The notes under the pieces were generated by a model, which had not been told where the DNA came from, did not search any database, and saw only the letters and a program-made list of their open reading frames with translations. 64,000 bases of DNA, taken from DATLGB01 sp038258425 (GTDB lineage: Bacteria > Actinomycetota > Thermoleophilia > Solirubrobacterales > Solirubrobacteraceae). Below, piece by piece: positions 24,386-36,177 of the stretch; positions within the stretch are counted from its first letter, which is position 1, and each line of letters starts with the position of its first letter. The stretch lies in the NCBI GenBank assembly GCA_038258425.1, contig JBBSPV010000002.1, positions 116,807 through 180,806 of the forward strand. Direction: 5' to 3'. The position numbers and the translations under genes were made by a program.

Positions 24386-24520
24386 CTAGCGCCGGGTCAG
24401 CCGCCCGCGCGCGAGGCGGGCGCCCAGGGCGCCGAGGTCCGCGACGCCCGCGACGAGGTGGCCGACCGGGCCGGTGATCAGCCAGGCGGCGAGGCACTCG
24501 AGCGGGCTGCGGGCCGGCAC
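24386..24520 (-). CDS. Small membrane protein of unknown function (44 aa)
   Basis: A GTG-initiated frame, 44 codons, encoding a peptide with a central hydrophobic segment (LAAWLITGPVGHLVAGV) and a basic C-terminus (ARGRLTRR), so a single membrane helix is likely. It is not a chance frame by two criteria: TAGGCT ends 7 bases before the GTG as in neighbouring leaderless genes, and it fills the gap between tig (divergent) and the beta-helix gene. I recall similar GPxGH-containing small proteins in Solirubrobacterales. Function unknown. Confidence 0.6.
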   Translation of the reverse strand: MPARSPLECLAAWLITGPVGHLVAGVADLGALGARLARGRLTRR

Positions 24521-24560
24521 CCGGCGGAGCCTACGGCGCGTCTTCTAGAGTCGGGCCGAC

Positions 24561-25880
24561 ATGGCCACGAGCGGCGTCAGCACCGAGACCGAAGCCCTTC
24601 CCGAGTCGCGCGTGCGCGTGCAGGCGTCCGTCGCCCCCGAGGAGATCGACCGCCGGATCAAGCAGTCCGCGCAGGCGCTCGGCCGCAGCCTGCGGGTGCC
24701 GGGCTTTCGTACCGGCAAGGTGCCCCCGCCGATCGTCATCCAGCGCATCGGCCGCGACGCCGTGCTCGACGAGGCGGTCCGCGACGCGCTCCCGCGCTGG
24801 TACGCGTCGGCCGTCGACGACGCCCGCCTGCACCCGATCGGCGAGCCCTCCATCGACCTCGGCGAGCTGCCGGGCGAGGGCCAGCCGCTGACCTTCTCCA
24901 TCGAGATCGGCGTGCGCCCGACCGCGACGCTGGGGACCTACAAGGGCCTGGAGGTGCCGCGCCCCGACGACGAGGTCGCCGACGAGGCCGTCGACGCCGA
25001 GGTCGAGTCCCTGCGCGAGCGCAGCGCTCGCCTGGACACCGTCGAGCGCCCCGCCGCCGAGGGCGACTCGGTGGTCATGGACTTCCTCGGCTCGATCGAG
25101 GGGGTCGCGTTCGAGGGCGGCGAGGGCCGCGACCAGATGGTCGAGCTCGGCTCGGGCCGGCTCGTGCCGGGCTTCGAGGACCAGCTCCAGGGCGCCGCCG
25201 CCGGTGAGCAGAAGACGGTCACGGTCGACTTTCCCGACGACTACGGCGCCGAGGCGCTGGCCGGCAAGCAGGCGAGCTTCGACGTCACGGTCAAGGAGGT
25301 CAAGGCCAAGGCGTTGCCCGAGGTCGACGAGGACTTCGCCATCGAGCAGGGCTTCGACACCGTCGAGGAGCTGCGAGAGGACATCCGCGCGCGCCTGGCG
25401 AGCCAGGCCGAGGAGCGCAGCGAGGGGCTCTACCGCGAGGCCGTGCTGGACGCCGTGGTGGCCGGCGCGACCGTCGAGGCGCCGCCCGCGCTGATCGAGG
25501 CGCGGGCCCGCGAGCTGTGGGACCAGATGGCGCACTCCCTCTCCCATCAGGGCATCCAGAAGGAGATGTACCTCCAGATCACGGGCAAGACGGAGGACGA
25601 GATCATCGAGGAGGGCAAGCCCGACGCCGAGGTGCAGCTGCGCCGCGAGGCGGTGCTCGCGGCCGTCGTCGAGGCCGAGGCGATCGATCCGCCCGACGCC
25701 GAGCTGCTCGAGGCGCTGGCCGGCGACGCCGAGCGCAACGAGATCACGCCGAAGAAGCTCCTGGAGCGGATCCGCTCCGCCGGCCGGCTCGACGCCCTCA
25801 AGGAGGACGTCGCCCAGGTCAAGGCGCTCGACACCCTCGTCGAGGCCGCCAAGCCGGTCCCGGCGACCCCCGCCACGTAG
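24561..25880 (+). CDS. tig: Trigger factor (ribosome-associated chaperone)
   Basis: A 439-residue protein with the full trigger factor plan. The N-terminal ribosome-binding domain includes the LRVPGFRTGKVPP signature near residues 45-57. A PPIase FKBP domain (about 155-240) contains GDSVVMDFLGSIEG, and a helical C-terminal substrate-binding domain follows. It binds nascent chains at the exit tunnel. tig-clpP-clpX is a conserved bacterial order. TAGAGT ends 9 bases before ATG, suggesting a leaderless mRNA. Confidence 0.96.
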   Translation: MATSGVSTETEALPESRVRVQASVAPEEIDRRIKQSAQALGRSLRVPGFRTGKVPPPIVIQRIGRDAVLDEAVRDALPRWYASAVDDARLHPIGEPSIDLGELPGEGQPLTFSIEIGVRPTATLGTYKGLEVPRPDDEVADEAVDAEVESLRERSARLDTVERPAAEGDSVVMDFLGSIEGVAFEGGEGRDQMVELGSGRLVPGFEDQLQGAAAGEQKTVTVDFPDDYGAEALAGKQASFDVTVKEVKAKALPEVDEDFAIEQGFDTVEELREDIRARLASQAEERSEGLYREAVLDAVVAGATVEAPPALIEARARELWDQMAHSLSHQGIQKEMYLQITGKTEDEIIEEGKPDAEVQLRREAVLAAVVEAEAIDPPDAELLEALAGDAERNEITPKKLLERIRSAGRLDALKEDVAQVKALDTLVEAAKPVPATPAT

Positions 25881-25903
25881 CTCGCGCGCGCGGCCCGCAG
25901 CGC

Positions 25904-26001
25904 TAGACTCGCCGCCACTCGAGCGACGCACGACCGACCCGCCCGAGGGGCCCCATCCGAGCCGTGAAGGACTGACACCCGATGCAAAGAAAGCCTGGAC
26001 C
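25904..26001 (+). promoter_or_regulatory. clpP promoter and leader with a 7-codon upstream frame
   Basis: TAGACT (25904-25909) is a likely -10, giving a leader of roughly 85 bases. Inside it lie a GGGGCCCC palindrome and an ATG (25982) that opens a seven-codon frame, MQRKPGP. The TGA of this frame (26003-26005) overlaps the clpP GTG. The A-rich CAAAGAAAG of this frame contrasts with the GC-rich surroundings. Confidence 0.4.
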
Positions 26002-26586
26002 GTGAGCCCACTCGTCCCCATGGTCGTCGAGCAGACCTCTCGCGGTGAGCGGGCGTTCGACATCTACTCCCGGCTGCTCAACGAGCGGATCATCTTCCTC
26101 GGCACGCCGGTCGACGACCAGATCGCCAACCTCGTCGTGGCCCAGCTGCTGCACCTGGAGTCCGAGGACCCCGACAAGGACATCTCGCTCTACATCAACT
26201 CGCCCGGCGGGTCGGTGTACGCGGGCCTGGCGATCTACGACACCATGAAGTTCATCAAGCCCGACGTCTCCACCATCTGCGTCGGCATCGCGATGAGCAT
26301 GGGCGCGCTGCTGCTCGCCGGCGGCGCCCCCGGCAAGCGCATGGCCCTGCCCAACGCGAAGATCCTCATCCACCAGGTCTCCTCCGGCTTCCAGGGCCAG
26401 GCGACGGACATCGAGATCCACGCCCGCGAGGTCATCGAGCTGCGCCGGACCCTCGACGAGATCATCGCCGGCCACGCCGGCAAGGACGTCGCCGAGGTCC
26501 GCAAGGACACCGAGCGCGACTACTTCATGACGTCCGAAGAGGCCCAGGCCTACGGCATCATCGACCGCGTGATCGCCCACCACTAG
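26002..26586 (+). CDS. clpP: ATP-dependent Clp protease proteolytic subunit
   Basis: A 194-residue serine protease subunit. The catalytic triad is Ser99 (GIAMSMGA), His124 (ILIHQ) and Asp173. It forms the tetradecameric chamber used by ClpX, encoded next. Many Actinobacteria carry clpP1-clpP2 in tandem, but only one clpP is present at this locus. GTG 26002 is used as start; ATG 26020 (MVVEQTSRGERAFD) is also plausible and matches the usual mature region. Confidence 0.96.
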   Translation: MSPLVPMVVEQTSRGERAFDIYSRLLNERIIFLGTPVDDQIANLVVAQLLHLESEDPDKDISLYINSPGGSVYAGLAIYDTMKFIKPDVSTICVGIAMSMGALLLAGGAPGKRMALPNAKILIHQVSSGFQGQATDIEIHAREVIELRRTLDEIIAGHAGKDVAEVRKDTERDYFMTSEEAQAYGIIDRVIAHH

Positions 26587-26595
26587 AACGCTCGC

Positions 26596-27866
<1,271 letters not shown>

Positions 27867-27870
<4 letters not shown>

Positions 27871-28364
27871 CCGCCCTCGCGCAGGAGCCGCTGGATCGCC
27901 TCGAGCTCCTCGACGGCGAGCAGGTCCTTCGGCCGGCCGGCGGCGCGCTTCATGGCGATGAGGTCCGGCAGGGAGGCGACCTTGATCGTCGCGCCCGCCC
28001 AGTCGATCCGCAACGCGTTCGCGGCCAGCGCGGCGTAGCCGGGGGAGCCCGACGGGTCGACGAGGAGGTCCAGCGGCCCGTCGCGGGTGTCGAGCGTGAG
28101 GATCGTCGTGCGGCGCAGCGTGCGGCCGTCGGGCACGAACGGCACGTCCTCCGCGACGCCGCGCAGGCGGGCGTCGAGCGCGACGAGCACCTTGCCGAGG
28201 CGCGCGAGGTTGGCCTCGTCGCCGAGGTAGCAGATGTCGAGGTCGCGGGTGATGCCCGTGAAGCCGTGCACGACCGCCGCGAAGCCGCCCACGACGGTGA
28301 AGTCGACGCCCGCCTCGGCGAGCCGCTGCAGCAGCGAGCCCGGCCGGAACTCAGGCAGCGGCAT
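27867..28364 (-). CDS. Nucleotidyltransferase-family protein paired with an XRE regulator
   Basis: A 165-residue protein with a Pol-beta-type nucleotidyltransferase core: VVGGFAAVVHG (Gly26-Gly27) and the metal ligands Asp41-x-Asp43 in TRDLDICY. A further acidic strand (GPLDLLVD) and a C-terminal helix (SLPDLIAMKRAAGRPKD) complete the fold. It resembles DUF6036/AbiEii-like transferases that often act as toxins or adapt tRNA or proteins. Its ATG lies 14 bases inside the upstream XRE gene, so they are translationally linked. Toxin activity is an inference. Confidence 0.8.
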
Positions 28365-28683
28365 GGGCCCGCGCCCCCGCGGCCGCCAGCGAGCGGGCCG
28401 CGGCGTGGAGCTGCTCGAAGACGCCGATCCGCTCCGCCGGCGTGAGCTCGAGGTTCGCGCGCAGCAGCGACTCGTCGTAGCTCGGCTCACGCGCGATCGC
28501 CCGCAGCTCGAGCCCGCGACCGAGCGCCTCCAGGGCGCGCTTGAGCGTCGCGACGCTCACCTCGTCGCCGGCGGCCTCCATCCGCGCGACGGACGGCTGG
28601 GTGATCCCGAGCCGGCGCGCGAGCTGTGCCTGGGTCAGGCCATCGGCGAGACGGGCCTGACGGACGATGGAGCCGGCGGACAT
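28351..28683 (-). CDS. XRE-family HTH regulator, likely antitoxin or repressor
   Basis: A 110-residue protein. The helix-turn-helix (about 15-60) reads GLTQAQLARRLGITQPSVARME, a Cro/C1-type domain. The C-terminal part (ELTPAERIGVFEQLHAAARSL) is helical and could bind the partner. ATG 28683 is preferred because TACACT ends exactly 6 bases before it; ATG 28689 would begin directly after that hexamer. It overlaps the nucleotidyltransferase gene by 14 bases. The dyad just upstream suggests autorepression. Confidence 0.82.
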   Translation of the reverse strand: MSAGSIVRQARLADGLTQAQLARRLGITQPSVARMEAAGDEVSVATLKRALEALGRGLELRAIAREPSYDESLLRANLELTPAERIGVFEQLHAAARSLAAAGARAHAAA

Positions 28684-28722
28684 GGTCATAGTGTAGGGAC
28701 AATATGTCCTATAAGCTATAAG
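28684..28722 (-). promoter_or_regulatory. AT-rich promoter/operator of the XRE-nucleotidyltransferase pair
   Basis: An AT-rich island in GC-rich DNA. It holds -10 TACACT (28695 to 28690), the dyad GGACA-ATA-TGTCC (28697-28709) directly upstream of it, and a tandem direct repeat CTATAAG-CTATAAG (28709-28722). The arrangement fits an operator within the spacer for the encoded XRE protein. Confidence 0.6.
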
Positions 28723-28728
28723 ATGCTC

Positions 28729-29337
28729 TCATCCGTCGCTGAGCTGAGAGCGCACGAGCGCCGCGCCGAGCCGAGCGGGATCGCCGAGCTCGGCGAGCTT
28801 CGGCGGGTCGCTGGGCAGACCGAGCGCGCGTGCCGCCTCCAGCCCGCGCGACCCGTAGTAGGGGGCGACCTCCGGCCAGGCGACCTGGACCTCGCGGAGG
28901 AAGATCTCCGCACCCGTCGGCCCGATGCCCTTGAACCCGCGCAACCGGGTGTCGAGCTCGCCGACGTCGCCGTCGGCCTCCGCGCGCAGCCGCCGCAGGT
29001 CGCCCTCGTAGCGCTCGACGCACTCACGGGCGAGGTCGCCGAGCATCGCCGTCGTGCGCTCCTTGCGCAGGTAGTCGCCGCGGTCGAGCGCCGACCAGAC
29101 CTCGGACGGGTCCGCCTCCGCGAGCTTGCGCGCCGTGGTCAGGCCGGCCGAGCGCAGCTGCAGGGCGGCCTGTACCGCGAGGCGGTGCTGGATGCGCGAG
29201 GCGAGGAGCATGGACGCCACGAGCAGGCCGAAGAGCGGCATGGGCGCGTTGCGCTCGACGCGCAGGCCGAGCTCGGCGGCGAACGTCTGGCCGTGCGCGT
29301 CAAGCAGCTCGGTGGCGCGGTCCTGGGCGGAGGGCAT
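28729..29337 (-). CDS. HhH-type endonuclease-like protein
   Basis: A 202-residue all-helical protein with a helix-hairpin-helix GFKGIGPTGAEIFLREVQ near residues 140-157 and an upstream endonuclease III-like helical bundle (LLVASMLLASRIQHRLAVQAA). The VDTHV-type segment that carries the catalytic Asp of endonuclease III glycosylases is not seen; LREVQVAWPE occupies the region. Related actinobacterial proteins are usually called endonucleases. DNA binding is likely; base-excision activity is uncertain. Confidence 0.72.
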   Translation of the reverse strand: MPSAQDRATELLDAHGQTFAAELGLRVERNAPMPLFGLLVASMLLASRIQHRLAVQAALQLRSAGLTTARKLAEADPSEVWSALDRGDYLRKERTTAMLGDLARECVERYEGDLRRLRAEADGDVGELDTRLRGFKGIGPTGAEIFLREVQVAWPEVAPYYGSRGLEAARALGLPSDPPKLAELGDPARLGAALVRSQLSDG

Positions 29338-29382
29338 GGCGCCAGAGTCTCCATGAGAGCCCCCAGGTACCCTCCGCCGGGT

Positions 29383-32053
<2,671 letters not shown>

Positions 32054-32070
<17 letters not shown>

Positions 32071-33286
32071 GCGCGCCGAGGAGCACCTGCTCTCGCTCGA
32101 GCTGTTCGGCATGCGCTTCGGCCTCGAGCGCATGCGGCGGCTGCTCACCGCGCTGGACTCCCCGCAGCGCGCGTTCGAGGCCATCCACGTCGTCGGCACG
32201 AACGGCAAGTCCTCGACCACCAGGTTCGCCGCCGCGATGCTCGAGGCCGCCGGCGTCCGTGCCGGGGCCTACCTGTCCCCGCACCTGACGACCTTCGCCG
32301 AGCGGGTCCGGATCGGCGCCCGCGACCTCGGCGGCCCGGCCTTCGGCGCGGCCGTGCAGCGCGCGGCCGACGCCGCGGCGATGGTCGAGCGCGGCCTGGA
32401 GGCGGACGAGGCGGTCACGCAGTTCGAGCTGCTCACCGCCGCGGCCGTCGTCGCCCTGGCCGACGCCGGCGTCGAGGTCGCCGTCGTCGAGGCCGGGCTC
32501 GGCGGCCGCTGGGACGCCACCAACGTCCTCGGCGCCCCGGTCGTCGCGCTCACCAACGTCGGCCTGGAGCACACCCGCTGGCTCGGCCCGACGGTCGCCG
32601 ACATCGCGCGGGAGAAGCTCGCCGTCGTGCGTCCCGACGCGACGCTCGTGACCGGGCCGCTGCACCCGGACGCGGCCACGGCCGCGCGCGCCGCGGGCGC
32701 GGCCACGCTCGTCGAGGTCACGACCCCGCTCGACGTCCCGGCGCTGGCCCGCTACCAGCGGCTCAACGCCGCCCTCGCCGCGGCGGCCGTCGAGGCCCTC
32801 CTCGGCACGACGGACGCTGCGGTCCTGCGCGCCGCCGCCCTCGGCGTCGAGGTGCCGGGCCGCTTCCAGCGCGTGGGGGAGGCGCCGCTGACCGTCGTCG
32901 ACGGCGCGCACAACCCGGCGGGGGTGCAGGCTCTCGCCGAGGCGCTGCCCGACGTCGTCGGGGGCCGCCGGCTCGTGGCCTGCGTCTCCGTGCTCGACGA
33001 CAAGGACGCGGCCGGGATGCTCCGCACGCTGCTGGCGGGATGCGACGCCGCCGTCTTCTGCGCCGCGACCAACCCGCGGGCGCTGCCGCCGGCGACCCTC
33101 GCCTCACTCGCCGGCCAGGTCGGGCCGGCCGGGCTCGAGGTCGTCGTCGAGCGCGACCCGCGCCGCGCCTTCGCGCGCGCCCGGGAGCTGGCCGGCCCGG
33201 AGGGCGCGGTGATCGCCACGGGCTCCATCTACCTCGTCGCCGACCTGCTCTCGGCGCCGGGCGAGCGGCGGGCGTCGGCGCTGTGA
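32054..33286 (+). CDS. folC: Bifunctional folylpolyglutamate/dihydrofolate synthase
   Basis: A 410-residue Mur-ligase-like enzyme. The P-loop VVGTNGKSSTTRF, the SPHLTTFAERVRI segment, EAGLGGRWDATNV and GAHNPAG motifs are present. It adds glutamate to (dihydro)folate. It begins inside valS (17-base overlap), so it is co-translated with it. Its TGA stop overlaps the GTG of the next small gene (GTGA). Confidence 0.95.
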
Positions 33287-33402
33287 ACGACCGCGACGGC
33301 CCGCGGGTCCTCACCATGATCGGGGTCGTGGCCCTCGTGGTCGCGGTGGTGATCCTCGTCTTCTTCGGGATCGGGTACGCCTTCGGGCGCGCCTTCCTCT
33401 GA
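33283..33402 (+). CDS. Single-pass membrane microprotein (39 aa)
   Basis: Starts at GTG overlapping the folC TGA by 4 bases, a standard coupling arrangement. The 39 residues comprise a charged head (NDRDGPRVL), one membrane helix (about 13-30) and a short FGRAFL tail. No known family recognised. The tight coupling to folC argues that it is translated. Confidence 0.65.
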   Translation: MNDRDGPRVLTMIGVVALVVAVVILVFFGIGYAFGRAFL

Positions 33403-33453
33403 GCGCGGTCGTGCAGCGGGGCCCGGGCACCCGCCTATGCTTTCGCCCAGCTC

Positions 33454-33996
33454 ATGCTGCACACCCTCGCCGTCTTCGGCATCGACAACCGCGCCGTGGA
33501 TACCGCCGTCAAGGTCCTGCTCCTCTTCCTCGTCGTGGTGTGGGCCGCGCTGCTGTTCTGGACGTACGCCGACGCACGGCGCCGGATCGACGACCCGATG
33601 CTCGTGGCGTGCGCCACCGCGGCCTCGCTGTTCCCGTTCGTCGGCACCATCGTCTACACCATCGTGCGCCCGCCGGAGTACCTCGACGACGTCCGCCTGC
33701 GCGAGCTCGAGATGCACGCGGCCGAGTCGCGCCTGCACTCCATCGACTGGGACCTGTGCCCGAACTGCGACTACGAGGTCCGGGCGGACTACCTGCGCTG
33801 CCCGAACTGCCAGCGCCGCCTCAAGGAGCCGTGCCGCACCTGCCGCAAGCCGCTGGACCCGACCTGGAAGGTCTGCCCGTACTGCGAGACCGAGGTCGTG
33901 CCGGGGGCCCCGGACTACGCGGCCTCGACCGCGAGCTCACGTAGCCGCCGCCGGCGCAGCCAGGAGACGGCGGCGATGGACTACCCGCTCGAGTAG
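33454..33996 (+). CDS. Membrane protein with a double zinc ribbon
   Basis: A 180-residue protein with two N-terminal membrane helices (about 20-37 and 49-70), then a cytoplasmic double zinc ribbon with four CxxC pairs (Cys102/105, 116/119, 127/130, 141/144) and a basic Ser/Arg tail. The ribbon resembles DZANK-type domains. It may recruit partners to the membrane; no enzymatic domain is visible. TATGCT ends 12 bases before the ATG. Confidence 0.78.
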   Translation: MLHTLAVFGIDNRAVDTAVKVLLLFLVVVWAALLFWTYADARRRIDDPMLVACATAASLFPFVGTIVYTIVRPPEYLDDVRLRELEMHAAESRLHSIDWDLCPNCDYEVRADYLRCPNCQRRLKEPCRTCRKPLDPTWKVCPYCETEVVPGAPDYAASTASSRSRRRRSQETAAMDYPLE

Positions 33997-34029
33997 CCGG
34001 CCGCGGCCGCGCAACTAGCCTGCGCGCGC

Positions 34030-34443
34030 ATGGCTTCCGAACGCACCCTCATCCTCGTCAAGCCCGACGCCTTCGCGCGCGGGCTGACCGGCGAGATCAT
34101 CTCCCGCTTCGAGCGCAAGGGCCTGACCCTCGTGGCGCTCGAGCAGCGGCGCCTCGACGAGGCCACCGCCAAGGAGCACTACGCCGAGCACGACGGCAAG
34201 CCGTTCTTCGGCGAGCTCGTCGAGTTCATCACCTCGGGGCCGCTCGTCGCGATGGTCCTCGAGGGCGACGAGGCCATCACCGCCGCGCGCCAGGTGATCG
34301 GCGCCACGAACCCATTGGAGGCCACGACGGGGTCCATCCGCGGCGACTTCGCGGTGGCCGTCGGCCAGAACATGGTCCACGGCTCCGACTCGCCCGAGTC
34401 GGGCGTCCGCGAGGCGGGGCTCTTCTTCCCCGACCTCGGCTGA
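34030..34443 (+). CDS. ndk: Nucleoside diphosphate kinase
   Basis: A 137-residue enzyme of standard length. The phosphohistidine is in NMVHGSDSPES, with the N-terminal TLILVKPDAFARGL signature. It transfers the gamma phosphate between nucleoside triphosphates and diphosphates. TAGCCT ends 8 bases before the ATG, suggesting a leaderless start. maf follows 13 bases later. Confidence 0.97.
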   Translation: MASERTLILVKPDAFARGLTGEIISRFERKGLTLVALEQRRLDEATAKEHYAEHDGKPFFGELVEFITSGPLVAMVLEGDEAITAARQVIGATNPLEATTGSIRGDFAVAVGQNMVHGSDSPESGVREAGLFFPDLG

Positions 34444-34456
34444 GGGTCGCCGCGGC

Positions 34457-35047
34457 GTGACGCTCGTCCTCGCTTCGCGCTCGCCCCAGCGCGCGGCGAT
34501 CCTCGCCCAGCTCGGGATCGGCTTCGAGGTCCGCCCGACCGACGTCGAAGAGGACGGCGCCGGCGACCCGCGCGTCGTCGCGGCGGCCAACGCCCAGCGC
34601 AAGGCGGCGGCGTGCAGCGCCGCGCCGGGGGAGCTCGTGCTGGGGGTCGACACGCTCGTGGCGCTCGACGGCCGCATCTACGGCAAGCCGGCCGACGCGG
34701 ACGCCGCGGCGGCCACCCTGCGCGCGCTGTCGGGGCGCACCCACGAGGTCGTGTCCGGGCTGGCCCTCACCGGGGAGCCGGTCGTGACCGCGATCACCGA
34801 CGTCAGCTTCCGCGACCTCGACGCGGCCGCCATCGCCGCCTACGTCGCCACGGTGGAGTGGCGCGGCCGCGCCGGCGGCTACGCGATCCAGGGCCGCGGC
34901 GCGGCGCTCGTGCGAGCGATCCACGGCGACTACCTCAACGTCGTCGGCCTGCCGGTCGCCGCCCTGCTGGACCTGCGCCCGGAGCTCGTCGCGCACTCTC
35001 AATTGCAGGCGGATCAGGCCCCCGATCAGCGGGCGCACGTCCGCTAG
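34457..35047 (+). CDS. maf: Maf/YhdE-type nucleotide pyrophosphatase
   Basis: A 196-residue protein from GTG. LASRSPQRAAIL is the Maf N-terminal motif; VLGVDTLVALDGRIYGKP and GGYAIQGRGAALV complete the pocket. Maf proteins hydrolyse non-canonical or canonical NTPs in house-cleaning and are linked to septum formation. Its TAG stop is part of TAGACT (35045-35050), the likely -10 of mreB. Confidence 0.92.
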   Translation: MTLVLASRSPQRAAILAQLGIGFEVRPTDVEEDGAGDPRVVAAANAQRKAAACSAAPGELVLGVDTLVALDGRIYGKPADADAAAATLRALSGRTHEVVSGLALTGEPVVTAITDVSFRDLDAAAIAAYVATVEWRGRAGGYAIQGRGAALVRAIHGDYLNVVGLPVAALLDLRPELVAHSQLQADQAPDQRAHVR

Positions 35048-35105
35048 ACTCGGCCGTCGGTCGCGGCCGCTGACTGGAACCCTCCGCGGCGCCGCGCGCT
35101 CCGCT
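35045..35105 (+). promoter_or_regulatory. Promoter and leader of the mreB operon
   Basis: TAGACT at 35045-35050 overlaps the maf stop. A transcript would have a 5' leader of about 50 bases, rich in GC, before the mreB ATG. The same TAGACT hexamer precedes clpP. Confidence 0.45.
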
Positions 35106-36167
35106 ATGGGCTTCTTTGGATACCTCACCGGCTTCGGCGGCCGCGACATGGCGGTGGATCTCGGGACCGCCAACACGCTCGTCTACGTGCGCGGGCGCGG
35201 CATCGTGCTCTCCGAGCCGTCCGTGGTGGCGATCGACTCGCGCAACGGCGAGGTCCACGCCGTCGGCATCGAGGCCAAGCGGATGCTCGGCCGCACGCCG
35301 GGGACGATCCGCGCCATCCGGCCGCTGAAGGACGGCGTGATCGCCGACTTCGACGTCACGGAGGAGATGCTGCGCCACTTCATCCAGAAGGTCCACCAGA
35401 ACCGGTGGGCCCATCCGCGCGTCGTCGTCTGCGTGCCCTCCGGCGTCACGGGCGTCGAGAAGCGCGCGGTCGAGGAGGCGTGCCTGAGCGCCGGGGCCCG
35501 CCAGGCCTACCTCATCGAGGAGCCGATGGCCGCCGCGATCGGCGCCGGGCTGCCCGTGGGGGAGCCGACGGGCAACATGGTCGTCGACATCGGCGGCGGG
35601 ACGAGCGAGGTGGCGGTCATCTCGCTCGGCGGGATCGTCGTCTCCCAGTCCATCCGGATCGGCGGCGACGAGCTCGACGAGGCGATCATCAACTACGTCA
35701 AGCGGGAGTACAAGCTGCTCATCGGCCAGCAGACGGCCGAGGAGGTCAAGCTCGAGATCGGCTCGGCCCATCCGCTCGAGGAGGAGGTGCAGGCCGAGAT
35801 CCGGGGCCGCGACCTCGTCTCCGGCCTGCCCAAGACCGTCGTCCTCACGTCGGAGGAGGTCCGCGCCGCGCTCGAGGAGCCGCTCGTGCAGATCATCGAC
35901 GCGATCAAGGAGACGCTCGACCGCACGCCGCCGGAGCTCGCCTCGGACATCATGGACCGCGGGATCATGCTCGCCGGCGGCGGCTCGCTGCTGCAGGGGC
36001 TCGACGAGCGCCTGCGCGAGGAGACGCAGATGCCGGCGCACCGCGCGGAGTCTCCGCTGACCTGCGTCGCCGTCGGTTCGGGCCGCTCGCTGGAGGAGTT
36101 CGAGGCCATCCACCGCTCCAACCGCGGGCGCAGCAACGGCAACCGGCGAACCCCGCAGCGGCGGTAG
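35106..36167 (+). CDS. mreB: Rod shape-determining protein MreB (actin homologue)
   Basis: A 353-residue actin-fold ATPase. Phosphate 1 motif VDLGTANTLVYV, phosphate 2 VVDIGGGTSEVAV and the adenosine motif MLAGGGSLLQG are present. An N-terminal GFFGYLTGF stretch may be the membrane-binding amphipathic helix. It organises elongation with MreC, MreD, PBP2 and RodA encoded downstream. Presence of the full set argues for a rod-shaped cell. Confidence 0.97.
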   Translation: MGFFGYLTGFGGRDMAVDLGTANTLVYVRGRGIVLSEPSVVAIDSRNGEVHAVGIEAKRMLGRTPGTIRAIRPLKDGVIADFDVTEEMLRHFIQKVHQNRWAHPRVVVCVPSGVTGVEKRAVEEACLSAGARQAYLIEEPMAAAIGAGLPVGEPTGNMVVDIGGGTSEVAVISLGGIVVSQSIRIGGDELDEAIINYVKREYKLLIGQQTAEEVKLEIGSAHPLEEEVQAEIRGRDLVSGLPKTVVLTSEEVRAALEEPLVQIIDAIKETLDRTPPELASDIMDRGIMLAGGGSLLQGLDERLREETQMPAHRAESPLTCVAVGSGRSLEEFEAIHRSNRGRSNGNRRTPQRR

Positions 36168-36177
36168 CCCTCACGTC

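Noticed and set aside
28351..28490. Longer nucleotidyltransferase starting at 28490
   Set aside because: The extra residues are the shadow of the XRE gene in another frame (Ser/Arg/Pro-rich); ATG 28364 starts the conserved fold.
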